Shown piece by piece: positions 1-9,412 of a DNA stretch of 15,199 nt (the first letter of the stretch is position 1; each line of letters starts with the position of its first letter). Position numbers and translations under genes: made by a program. The DNA is from Smittium mucronatum (taxonomy: Eukaryota; Kickxellomycota; Harpellomycetes; Harpellales; Legeriomycetaceae): the NCBI GenBank assembly GCA_001953115.1, contig LSSL01007630.1, positions 1 through 15,199 of the forward strand, written 5' to 3'. Below the pieces are notes generated by a model. It searched no databases, was not told the origin of the DNA, and saw nothing but the letters and a program-made list of their open reading frames with translations.

Positions 1-149
1 TTAAAGGAAAATATCCATTTATAGACATTATTTTCGTAAAATGAACTTTCGACTAATATCCACTCCTTAAATTTATAATTCATATTTGGATTATTGAGTA
101 TATTTCTGCTATTATAAAATAATAAAACTCTTATGTTATACACGCATTA

Positions 150-166
150 ATATATATATATATATA
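150..166. repeat. TA dinucleotide microsatellite
   Basis: An uninterrupted run of alternating A and T, visible directly. A second run of similar length lies at 564-583. Both sit in non-coding DNA and are ordinary simple repeats. Confidence 0.9.
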
Positions 167-379
167 AGAAATGTACGTAAGATATTATCATTTTATTAAC
201 CGAGGGTTCGGTAGTAGCGAAAGGTAAATCACTAAAAAAAAAGACAAAATAAAATTTACTGGACAATTTTATCTTATAAAAAGAAAAAAATATTGCGTAA
301 GTCAAAAATTCAAAAAAAAAGTCAAAAAAATTCAAGATATTTGACCAATAAAAAAAGTATGAAAAATCATTGTGAAAAG

Positions 380-463
380 CATCTTGGATTTAGTTAGATG
401 ACATCTTGGATCTTGTGGGGGAAATCAATGAAAACATCTTGGGTTTATCTAAAACATCTTGGA
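380..463 (+). repeat. Cluster of four CATCTTGG repeats
   Basis: The octamer CATCTTGG occurs at 380, 402, 435 and 455, followed by A or G each time, with start-to-start spacings of 22, 33 and 20 bases. The last two copies share a preceding AAAA. The copies are too short and too irregularly spaced to be a tandem satellite. They could be binding sites or the remains of one. No gene is recognisable next to them. Confidence 0.6.
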
Positions 464-563
464 AATTAATAATAGTTCTTAACTAATAAAAGTTGTAAAT
501 TATTAAAAAATCTTGTGTTTAATAATTAACCAATATAAATGCATAATTACGGCAATTTTCCTA

Positions 564-583
564 ATATATATATATATATATAT
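564..583. repeat. TA dinucleotide microsatellite
   Basis: An uninterrupted alternating A/T run of about ten repeat units in non-coding DNA. Confidence 0.9.
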
Positions 584-2162
584 TAAATAAAGATTTTTTA
601 ATGGTTATTAAATAAGTTTGTCATTATTATCATAAAATTTGGCGAAAATTTTCCATTAATTAGGATATGGGGTCATTTGAAGGAGCGAAAGCCATTAAAA
701 ATGATTAACCATGGCTATTCAAATATAATTTTAACCTTAATCATTGGCGAGAATACCATTTATAAAGAAGAAGAAAAAGATGATAGCTTTTATGGCTCAA
801 ATATCAAAGTTTTAGCATTTAGAATATATTGATATGTGGGGGATTGTTTAGAAATATAGAAAAAATATAATTAAATTTTTTTTATAATCATTTTAATTTT
901 TATTAATAGTATTATTTATTTATATTATACAAAAGTGGAGTAATGAAAAAAAAAATTTTTAAATCAGATTTGAGAATATTGATATTATACTCGAAAAAAA
1001 TAAATTTTGTTTTATATAGATAATTATCGATATAAATAAGAGAATTTCTGTATTAATAAAGTCCATCAATGACCATCAAGTGTATCACCATTTTTAAAAA
1101 AAGTGTATTCTTTTAGAAAAAGTAAATTATATTCTAAATTAACTTATATTAAGAATTTCTTAACATTAAGACATATAAGATAAAAATAATCTTAATATCT
1201 AGTTATTGTACAATTTTACCCATATTATTTTTCATATTTAAAATATAGAATAAGAACTTAGGAAGAATACAGCTGGATTTTTATTGTAATAAACTTTAAA
1301 AGAGGCTTAAATATATGATACTATTCTATTACATAATAAATCAAAGAATTATATATATTATCTATAAAAAAAAGATTATAATCCAAGATATCTCAAATCA
1401 TTAATATGCTTTAAAAATTTTATGAAGTATATCACTTGAAATATCATTTAAAATTTTTTTTTATTAAAAAAATAATTTAACATATTACATAAAATACAAA
1501 TCGATGATACAGTGCCAAAAAGGTGAATATTTAAGTAATTTTTTTCTGATTTTTCTGATCTATGATATTTGTGTCATTTATGTCGTCTTATTTTTTTCGA
1601 GAAATTTATTTTATAAAAATGAACTAAGAAAATCTAAATTTCTATTTTTAATCTTTTTTATAAAGTAAAATAATAAATGAAAAAATTTTTTGTACCATTT
1701 TTGCTGATATTATTTCTAATATGTATTTATATATCATTAAATTAATTTTTCATATACTTTTCAATAAAGATGATTTTAGTGAAGATTATTTTTACTTTCG
1801 CATCAACAGTCTCATAATTATGTAGATATAGCTATATCGAAAGCGTAAAAAATCAATTTTATTTGTTATACCATTTATAATTTAATTTGGAAAATATTGG
1901 GAGAAAAATAAAAAGAAGTAGATCAAATAATAAAAAAGTGGAATTTAGTGAAAAATAACTTCTAATTAATTCGAAATAAGTAGGCTATCAACTTAATTCA
2001 GGCCCTTGAATGAAATAAAGGCTTTTTGTTGGCTATTATTTAAATTAAACAAAATAAAACGATGTTTTTAAAATGTTTTAAAAAGTGATACAATAATTTC
2101 ATATTTATATATGGGATTTTAGAAAATAAGAAAACATATTTATTTTGGGATAAACGCGTTTA

Positions 2163-2225
2163 ATTGATGAATTCAGAATCATTTGAAAATTGGTGCCATT
2201 TCCAAATAAATTTGAATTCATCGAT
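2163..2225. repeat. 63-base near-perfect hairpin (long inverted repeat)
   Basis: The left arm (2163-2193, beginning ATTGATGAATTCA) and the right arm (2196-2225, ending TGAATTCATCGAT) pair along about 30 positions. By hand I count only four or five mismatches and two G-U type pairs, and the loop is only a few bases. The outer 13 positions pair completely if one wobble is allowed. A stem this long is very unlikely by chance even at this base composition. It could be a small RNA precursor, a palindromic mobile element or a cruciform site. The sequence alone does not decide. Confidence 0.75.
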
Positions 2226-2601
2226 TTAACTCGTTCTAATCAAGTTGAACCCAATTTCTCAATTTCCCAAATTTTGAATCAATATAATATCTTTAAATTG
2301 ATACCCAAATTTCGCTCCGAATTGCAACAGATTTTTCAAATTATAGTATCAGGTTAATCATTTTAAAATTGGAATAATTTATAAACCACTTTCAAGAATC
2401 AAAATAAATAAGATTTAAAATCTAGTTTTATTATCTAAATTTCCGATATAAAAAAGACAGAAATAAAATAAATTAAAATTAAAATTATGAGACTCAGTTT
2501 ATTTTATTCATAAGCTTAAATATATCACCCACCCTAAATGAATAATACTTTAAAAATATTCATGAAATTTAACTGTTTATTTGTGTATACCTTATCTTTA
2601 T
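2226..2601. other. AT-rich spacer, nothing recognised
   Basis: The spacer runs between the hairpin and the MITE. All frames are short and no tRNA-like or other RNA structure was recognised. Confidence 0.6.
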
Positions 2602-2773
2602 TTAACCCTTTCAGGACCAAAATTTATGTCTCTCTCCTATTTGTGTAAATTAGTCATTCCAATTTGCCTAAATTTTAGATTTATCCAATGTTACTTAAGC
2701 AATATTAGTCTAATGAAAACATTGAGCAAAAAGTCAATATCATTTTTTGTATCATCGGCCCTGAAAGGGTTAA
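2602..2773. mobile_element. piggyBac-type MITE, copy 1
   Basis: A 164-base element (2606-2769) lies between two perfect TTAA sites (2602-2605 and 2770-2773). TTAA is the target duplication typical of piggyBac transposons. Its terminal inverted repeats are CCCTTTCAGGACC on the left and, read inward from the right end, CCCTTTCAGGGCC: 12 of 13 positions match. The interior holds no transposase, and the open frame crossing it (2581-2781, plus) is incidental. A second, more degraded copy lies at 9217-9381. The family is therefore dispersed and non-autonomous. The superfamily rests on target site and terminal bases, not on a transposase. Confidence 0.85.
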
Positions 2774-2879
2774 ATTATTAATTTTTTTTTGTATCAAGGA
2801 ATTTTATTGTAAGATAACGTCATTAAAAACTCATACTAAAAAAATGTGAAAAAAAGAAAAAGAAATATAGAAAAGACTA

Positions 2880-3400
2880 TTATCCTAACTACAATAAGCT
2901 CCTCCTCCGGACTACTGGCTGCGTACCTATGGGAAAAGGGTGCAATCTACCAACCGAAAGACCCCCCCCTGGCATTGCTTCATGTAGGTGTATGACTGAG
3001 GTTGAATAAAGTCAAGAATTAAGCTCTTTTTAAACGAACAATAGTTCATTGAAGCTACTGAGCTCCTAGTCAGAGCCTACCTCTAGCAGGATTAGTAAAA
3101 TTAGACTTCTACCCAAACGTGGGTTTGATCGCTACGGCTTTCCATCAAATAGCTGTTAGACGCTGAGATCCGTCTGACTGTCGAACGCTGGGCTTTTGCA
3201 CTAAACTATATCTCAGCTGTGCTAAACGATCGGTTCCTCTTGTTTCGAGATGGTCCACCTCTGGAATCGCTGTCCTCCGAATCACTGTAGGCTGTCTCCA
3301 CTACTCCCAACCAAGAATAGTACAATCCTGTGTGAAATTTTGGTATAGTGTACTTTAAGTACACTATTAAGCCCTTAAACCACGGCAAGGTATTTCACTC
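2880..3400 (-). pseudogene. GC-richer island, probable decayed element or gene
   Basis: Base composition rises sharply from the flanking AT desert. On the minus strand one frame stays open from 3388 to 3101 except for a single TAG at 3206-3208, about 96 codons in all. It has an acidic/serine stretch (YSDSEDSDSRGG) followed by a basic one (RNKRNRS). A second minus-strand frame near 2980-2890 ends in GTQPVVRRRSLL and a stop. The plus strand also reads open around 2905-3008. I recognise no family. Unusual composition, scattered open frames and in-frame stops suit the eroded end of a retroelement or a pseudogene. An unrecognised non-coding RNA is possible. Confidence 0.35.
3345..3367. repeat. Perfect 23-base palindrome
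   Basis: The arms ATAGTGTACTT and AAGTACACTAT flank a single central T. Symmetry is complete over 11 base pairs each side. It lies inside the GC-richer island, near its right edge, and may be a binding site or part of a hairpin in that element. Confidence 0.8.
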
Positions 3401-4217
3401 TTAGGGGAAAATTAATTCAAAAAAGGTATATATTTTTTGAACTCTTGAAAGAAAGCCCAGTGGATAAGGATTCGCCGGAGTGAGAAAGAGGGGTGGTATA
3501 GTAATTTACTTCTTTGTCCTTTTAATGAATTTCTTTATAGTCTTTACTGGATCTTAAATATTTTAAATAAACCCATTCATTTAAAAAAAACGTGCTCGAC
3601 CTCTTTAAGCCGATTTTACAAATGGCATACTTGGAAGTTGCCAACATAGAATCCCTCTTTTTTTTTCTAAAGTTTTTATTTCTCGTCAAATAGGTTCTAA
3701 ATTGACTAAAATTTCTGATCTTATTCTGCAGTTTTTAATGGGTGCTTTGGGAAGAGGGATGGAGGAAAGTTTTATGGTAAGAGCTTAGTCATTCATAAAT
3801 TATCAAAATTTACTTTTATTTCCATCCAAGTTTAAATAAGAAACGGAACATGTAAAAAAAAAGATCCGTCCATGGACATTTCAAACCATAGAATATTGAA
3901 AGTTCCGAGTCTAAACATAATTCATTGTTAGTGTTGATTGATATTAATTATCACTAGTAAAAATTAACCTATCAATAATAATTTAATTTCACATAATGCA
4001 ATATCCCTATCTTTGTTTTAACTAAAATACATAAAATGTATTTTAAAATTTATTCGAAAATAAATGGGAGTATGACTCCATTTGATAAAAAAAACATACT
4101 TAATGTTAATTAGTTAAATTAGAAATGCGAAATAAACTACAAGGAAACAAACCATTGGGAAGGCTTATGAAATGAGGAGTTGCAAGGTAAATCCCTTAGG
4201 ACTATTTTAGGAACAAA
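3401..4217. other. Intergenic region with short coding-like islands
   Basis: This mostly AT-rich stretch lies downstream of the PPT1 stop codon. Two plus-strand pieces read like protein. One frame opens after a TAA at about 3569 and runs to a TAG near 3692, including KPILQMAYLEVANIES. Another follows a good splice acceptor (TTATTCTGCAG) near 3730 and reads MGALGRGMEESFM before GTAAGAG, a good donor. They may be exons of an unrecognised gene, a relic, or chance. No start, stop or family could be assigned. Confidence 0.3.
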
Positions 4218-5809
4218 TTAATTATAAGCCTGTACGAAAAAATCAGGAATTTCAGGAGCAGGGTCTTTAAAATACTTTGAAGCAACCTCAACAAGATAGT
4301 GGTCTGGAATTTGCATCTAAATTTATAGAAATCACAAAAGTCATAAATACAGTTAGAAAAAACCAGAATAAATTTTATATTACGTGAAGAGTTTCCAATT
4401 CCAAAAAATCGATTTTATCTTTTTCATCCAAGTATTTGAGACCCAGTCTATCTTGTTTATATAGATCGGTATCTTGAAGAGGGAGAGGGTTTCCGTTTTT
4501 ACCATAGAATCCAAACCACTAAGTAAGGGTGTAGCATGATAAAACATTTTAAAGTAGCTTCGAATTGAAAATTTCCTTTAAGATATAGCGAAAAACTGCA
4601 AAAAAAGGAAAAAAAATACTATAAATAAATCTTACAGTTGATTCGACGGGATCAATCATTTTTTCAAGAGTGAATTTTATCACTACAAACTTTTCCAGTT
4701 GTTTTATTCTATCGATGTAAGTTTGGTTGACCTAATGAATAGGGTTATTAAGATATTTTTTTTAGAAAAAGCTAATTTTCAGAGAAATAAAAGGAGACCT
4801 CTAGTAAATATGAGTTAGTAATAGTGAAGCTACCTCTATTTCATTGTTGATATAAGGCAAGAAAATAGAATTTTTTAAATATTCATCGATTCTCTTAGGA
4901 TCTTTATAATACTGGGCTTGGATGATTGAATTTTGAATGTAATACGAATAAACACCGTTAGAAATTGATCTTCTCATAGCTTCACACAAGAAATCACCCT
5001 GTTTACAGCTTGGTGGACTAGCAACACCAGCATGAGGGCTTCCAAAAGTAACGAGTTTTTTCATTTTTGGATAAGGGCACCGCTGAAGAAGAGCGCGCAT
5101 AAACAAACCGCCTTGCGAAAAGCCTAGACCATTGTAGCCATTAGATAAGGCAGGATCCTCCTGCAATTGTTGGCAAGCTTGATCTATCTGTATAATAAAT
5201 AAATAAATTTTAAATGCTAAAAACATAATAGGGAAAAGAGATTAATAAAGTTTCCACTTATTTATGTTTGAGGATAGGTTGCAAAAAAGTTTAAAAAAGA
5301 TTTATAAATATCTGGAATCGTACATGTTTGTTGATGTTTCCAAAGAAGCCAAAGCTCCGATCAGAGGTTGGAGTTTCACCGATTTTAATTGAATGTATAT
5401 AAATGTTTGGTATTTCCTTTTGGATCAAGAGCTTTACTCTACCCATAGATAAATCGTCACAGCAATTATCTCCCATTCCGTGCCACATCACAACTAAAAA
5501 CAAATATAAAGTATTGAAGAAAATATCAGTATATGAATTTAATAGGAAATTAGCATTAGTTAAATTCAGTTAGGAATAACTCACTTGGCAAAGGTCTAGA
5601 TGGTTTGAGGGCATCATGGGATTTCGAAAGAGAAAAAAACAAACAAGCTAAATTATAAATATATTTTGTGTTTTAGATTTGAAAACCCTGAGCCAATGCT
5701 AAGGCAACAAAGAAGAAAGAGGATTTGAAACGATAAATAATGAAAATAATTGCTATTCCCCAAATAAAAGTAAGTAGAACTCACAAATAAATAGACCAGA
5801 TATCAACAT
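4218..5809 (-). CDS. PPT1: Palmitoyl-protein thioesterase 1 (7 exons)
   Basis: Removes fatty acyl groups from S-acylated proteins in the lysosome; alpha/beta hydrolase. Coding exons, complement: 4218..4316, 4384..4518, 4636..4731, 4834..5187, 5324..5493, 5585..5647, 5785..5809. All junctions are GT...AG and in phase, giving 313 residues (human PPT1 has 306). Residues 1-21 form a hydrophobic signal peptide, split between the two first exons. Family motifs are PLPIVMWHGMGDNCCDDLS (about 27-45) and GYNGLGFSQGG with nucleophile Ser110. The probable acid is Asp231 in MIDPVEST, just before WFGFY, and the histidine is His287 in IPDH. The triad is thus complete and the enzyme looks active. The start was chosen as the first ATG whose product gives a signal peptide. 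The TAA stop is at 4218-4220. The least certain part is the 25-base first coding exon. Confidence 0.93.
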
Positions 5810-6226
5810 TTTCGCGTTACTTCAGAGAATATATTTCGAGAATTCTGTGAAAAAGAGTTAATAGAACAGATATTAGCTTATCGGCTATATTGTTATATAT
5901 CAAGTAAAGTAATTATAGTGAATTTAATCTAAGCTGTGTAGCAGCATCACAAAAAAGACCCAAAAACACCTCTTGTTTATTAAAATTATATAACCAATTA
6001 AATCCTGCCAAATTGCTCTAAAAGTAGCGAGATTGAAATTTGGCTATAAATAGACCAAATGAATAAAATACTAGTCAAACAAACGGGAATTAATCATCAG
6101 CAAACTTTGAGGATAAATAGACAAATCTATTTGTTAAGAAATTGTGGAATATAGATGGGAGGATTAGACAAATGGAAAAGATAAAAATATGGGATATTTA
6201 GTCAGTAGTTTTAATTGGGAAAGCCA
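5810..6226. other. Spacer between SEC13 stop and PPT1 start
   Basis: This AT-rich stretch must hold the 3' end of SEC13 and the promoter of PPT1, both on the minus strand. I see no open frame of interest, no RNA gene and no clear core promoter element. No canonical AATAAA was noticed close behind the SEC13 stop. Confidence 0.5.
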
Positions 6227-7669
6227 CTATTGAGCTTCTTTCTGATTGGATTCTAAAGGAGTGGTGACGCCCTTCTCATCGAGTTGGGTGATATTCTCCC
6301 AATCCCCACTGAGGTTTTCCTTCCATAATGTAATCTGGTTATTTCCGCAAGAAACAGCAAGAATATTCCCTGAAAGAGACCAGCTGACTCTCCAAACAAC
6401 ATCGGCAAAAGGCTGAAGGGATAAAGGTTTTTGGACCCAGGTAGAGCTTGTTGAAGCATCACTGGAGTTAATCTCTTGGTACCAGAGCAACACTGTTCTG
6501 TCCTGAGAGCAAGAAGCTAGATACATACACCCAAGTCCAATATTGGGAGCGAAAGCCACATCTCTCACCCATTCTGAATGTCCTGAAAGAGTATGGGTCA
6601 GTTCGTAGTCGTTGTTTTCGTTACTATTTATTATAAAAATTAAAAAATTAGAACGAGATATTGAAAATATTGAGTCTCAGTTACCTAAATGTCCAGATCT
6701 TAACCAAGTTATCGCATCCTCCTGAAGCTATTTGCTTAATCAGCGAATTAGGAGATGACCCGGGCAGTGCGCATAGGGCTGTTATCGGAGCCCAGCTGAC
6801 AGAATTTACTCCAGAGGGATGGGCATCAGTTATCATTTGTGATTCCCAAGTCCCTTCAGCTAATTCATTAATTGGTAAAATATTGTTTCAATATTCTTAT
6901 GTAGATTACAGCATATGTGCGATCTCATATTCGAGGGGAATAATAGTGCTTATTTAAAAAGAGCTAAAAAAATACCTGAGAAAGACAAAAATGAAATATT
7001 TCCGTCAGAAGAACCACAGGCAAGGATGGGGCCAAGCTCATGGGGGGCCCAAGCAATCGAGTTTACTTAATATTATAACAGAGTAAAAAAATAAATCCCA
7101 TGAATAAGTTATTTTTTTTAGAAATGGTACCTGAAGAGGAATGTTTATCGTGATTTTTAATAACAGTCCATCCGGATTCATTTTCTTTGAAAATCAAAAC
7201 ATGCCCATCGTAAGAGCATGATGCCAAAATATTTCCGAATTTGGGGTGGGCCCAAGCGACTTGCCATACAGGCCCATCATGGCTAGTGTTTTATAGTTGG
7301 CAAAAATTTATTAAAATAAACAGGTACAAGTAAAAGAAAATAAAAAGGTTCCCTACTCTTTAATTACACGCTGTAGTTTGTGTACATTTCCCTCGATTTC
7401 AAATATCCTAATACTTCCATCAGAAGAACAGGTTGCCAATCTCTTTCCAAAGTAATTTAGTTGCGCATCATGCTATGTCAGATGAAATAAGTAATATAGT
7501 AGCGAGTAAGTGGCAAGTTTAAAATAGCGAGCTTACAATCATATCTTCATGTTGGGTATCGAAAGAAATCGTCTCGCTAGTCTAAAGTGTGAATGAAAAT
7601 AAATAAATAAGTTGAAAATATGGGGGGGGGGGGCAAGACATTCAAACCGTAACGCTTAATCTTTACCAT
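6227..7669 (-). CDS. SEC13: SEC13, COPII coat / nuclear pore WD40 protein (7 exons)
   Basis: Sec13 pairs with Sec31 in the outer COPII coat at ER exit sites and with Nup145C/Nup96 in the nuclear pore Y complex. Coding exons, complement: 6227..6623, 6685..6859, 6976..7065, 7131..7282, 7357..7472, 7537..7581, 7667..7669. All junctions are GT...AG and in phase, giving 325 residues (human 322). Alignment with human SEC13 is collinear from end to end: [18 protein letters not shown] at the N terminus, then [68 protein letters not shown] and [17 protein letters not shown]. Together these make a six-bladed propeller. The first coding exon is only the ATG, immediately followed by GTAAAG; this start gives exact register with the conserved N terminus. 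The stop is TAG. Confidence 0.95.
7622..7633 (-). repeat. C12 homopolymer in SEC13 intron 1
   Basis: Twelve G on the plus strand are read as twelve C in the SEC13 pre-mRNA, within its 85-base first coding intron and about 40 bases from the acceptor. It stands out against the AT-rich background. Such runs vary in length between individuals and in sequencing. Confidence 0.85.
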
Positions 7670-7745
7670 ATTGGGGATCGAAAATGTGTGCCTCAGTAGA
7701 AATTAGAATGATTGAAAGATCCGAGATATTATTTAGGATATACTG

Positions 7746-8345
7746 CTAGGACACTACTAGGTTAAGCTCAGGAAAAGGGTCCTTTTTAATATTCCCTTCC
7801 GCATTAATATCAAATTTACGAACACCCTATCCTCAAACTATAAACAATAAGCGAACTGCGTTCCAATTTGTACGTCAAATAATAGCAGTTGATTTGTCTG
7901 CTGTGCTGATTACCGACTCTATAGCAAATAGCAGGCCAACAGGTAGAATGCCAGCAGAAATAGGACCAAATAGCCATCCTCACTATCGATGCTCCTCCAT
8001 TTATTGGCTATTAATTGGTTGTAAATTTTAACAGAAGACGCACGATCTGAAAAAAATATAGCTCATCAATTACACTTTCATTTAACAGAATATCTTTACC
8101 ATCAAACCCGACAAAAAGCAGCTGTATTTTTATCTAAACTCAAATAATTTATTTAAACACTAAGCTGATTGAATCTATATTAATTAATTTTCTAAGTTAA
8201 TAAGTTCGAAATTTTGTCAATAAACATTTTTCACTTTCAGTTGCCGCATCTCATAACCCGAACAGTCTGAATTTCATTTTTATAAAAACATTTGGCAAAC
8301 TGAACTGGTAGAGGGATTTTTTCTAAATCGAAATCTTTTATATTT
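7746..8345 (-). other. Coding-like islands between POP5 and SEC13, possible unrecognised gene
   Basis: On the minus strand four segments bounded by splice-like sites join in one frame: 8258..8345 (includes LEKIPLPVQFAKCFYKNE), 8100..8121, 7914..7978 (hydrophobic, ISAGILPVGLLFAIES) and 7746..7826 (KFDINAEGNIKKDPFPEL, then TAG). They would give an 84-residue C-terminal part with one membrane segment. No ATG was found, exon 8100..8121 is only 22 bases, and the donor GTTATG is weak. The opposite strand is also open over 7749-8031, without a usable start. I recognise no family. The higher GC of 7870-8030 supports some coding role, past or present. Confidence 0.22.
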
Positions 8346-8393
8346 CTGAACAATTATCAGAAATTTTATTGATAGATTTAAGCGTTAAACACT

Positions 8394-8962
8394 CTATACA
8401 TCCATGGAATTTATGGCATTTTTAGATTCTTCCAAGAGTTTTTTTTCTTTGATGCCTATAACATATTCCATTCCAGGTTGAGTGTTCCGTTTACATCTTT
8501 TTAATATTAGCTTTCTGTCGTTCTGTATGGCTGCCTTTTGGCATTTATTGATGGATCCGCTGACATGTAAAACAGTGAATCTGCAAGAATTATTTCTTAT
8601 TTGTGACATCATCGTTAGAGCTGCCCATAACATTCTAAAATTATCCCTAGACACCCTAACTATTCCCATGTTTGTTGCTGGGCTAAAATACTTGACTGCA
8701 AATAAAAGGTACAAATAAAATATCAAATGAGCACTAAAATGAAATGCTAGAAAAAGTTCAAACCTGCAAGATTCCCCATCAATAAACCCAATCCGAAATC
8801 TCCAAAATTCTTTGAAACGAAATTTCTAATGCTAGAATCAATTTCGTAAGTTGAAAAAACAACCTGCTTTGTTGAATTATCTTTAAATCTGTCCTCATTG
8901 ACTTCATAGACCCCTTTTAATTCCAGTTGGAAACATATATATCTGTTTTTGAATCTAACCAT
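8394..8962 (-). CDS. POP5: Ribonuclease P/MRP protein subunit POP5 (2 exons)
   Basis: Core protein of nuclear RNase P, which matures tRNA 5' ends, and of RNase MRP, which acts on pre-rRNA; it binds the catalytic RNA with Rpp1/RPP30. Coding exons, complement: 8394..8695 and 8764..8962, separated by a 68-base GT...AG intron (donor GCAG/GTTTGA, acceptor TTTGCAG). The product has 166 residues; human POP5 has 163. The N terminus MVRFKNRY is a hallmark of the family. GNLAVKYFSPATNMGIVRVS bridges the intron and matches the human GFAVRYLNAYTGIVLLRC region. FTVLHVSGSINKCQKAAI matches the human NTLHVGGTIRTCQKFLI. The start is the ATG of the hallmark sequence and the stop is TAG. A GT directly after codon GAT near the stop could act as a donor, but the length already fits the family. 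Confidence 0.94.
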
Positions 8963-9216
8963 GGTTTCTGTTTCACTGCTTTTATTATAACTTGAAACTA
9001 TAGTAACTTTCTCAAAAATAAATAATTATTTTATAATACCATTTAATCTTGTAAAAAAAAACGTTGAAGTTTGATCTATTCATAACTAAAATTCATCATG
9101 AAGTAATTGCCTAAAATGCTTTCATTTTTTTAATCCATAATTGGGATATTTTTACCGCCACCCAATAATCAATACACATATTTTAACTATTGGCCATCTC
9201 AAGATTATCGACGCCT

Positions 9217-9381
9217 TTTATCCTTTCAGGCCCAAATTCTTTCCTCATTCCTATTTGTGATTATTACAACTTCCTTTGATCAATTTCTTGATTTATCCAA
9301 TAGTACATAAATATAACGTATCTAATGATACCGAACAAAAAATATATGTCGTTTTTGTACCATCAGCCCTGAAAACGTTAA
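9217..9381. mobile_element. piggyBac-type MITE, degraded copy 2
   Basis: About 157 bases (9221-9377) have decayed termini: TCCTTTCAGGCCC on the left and GCCCTGAAAACG on the right. A TTTA on the left and an intact TTAA on the right stand for the target duplication. Orientation and interior agree with copy 1 at 2602-2773. Shared blocks are TCCTATTTGTG, GATTTATCCAAT, TCTAATGA and a GARCAAAAA...TTTTTGTAYCATC block next to the right end. It has more substitutions than copy 1, so it is probably the older insertion. It has no coding capacity. Confidence 0.8.
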
Positions 9382-9412
9382 TGTTAAATTTCCCATAGCA
9401 GGAGGCAACTAC

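Larger units (their letters stand above)
1..2162. other. AT-rich intergenic stretch without recognisable genes
   Basis: This stretch is extremely AT-rich and full of stop codons in all frames. The only open frame of note (minus strand, 147-335) is a Phe/Tyr/Ile-rich translation of A/T runs and shows no protein signature. Besides the microsatellites and the short repeat cluster listed separately, I see no RNA gene, no conserved coding segment and no clear promoter. Confidence 0.6.

Noticed and set aside
147..335. Minus-strand open frame of 62 codons
   Set aside because: It is a Phe/Tyr/Ile translation of A/T-rich DNA that includes the TA microsatellite; no protein character.
2581..2781. Plus-strand open frame of 66 codons
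   Set aside because: It runs through MITE copy 1 from flank to flank and is explained by the element; no transposase-like sequence.
2880..3400. rRNA or spliced-leader gene
   Set aside because: No recognisable rRNA core sequence and no leader/donor arrangement; open frames point rather to a decayed coding element.
5648..5784. An extra 11-base exon in PPT1 intron 1 (CATTGGCTCAG)
   Set aside because: Joining exons 1 and 2 directly keeps phase and gives a good signal peptide; the tiny exon is not needed.
6661..6957. Plus-strand open frame of 98 codons
   Set aside because: It lies antisense to SEC13 exons whose minus-strand reading matches the family throughout.
8346..8396. Extension of POP5 through a donor at its last codons into a downstream exon
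   Set aside because: The protein already has the usual family length. In-phase joining gives only a short basic tail with no conserved match.
8482..8718. Plus-strand open frame of 78 codons
   Set aside because: Antisense shadow of POP5 exon 2.
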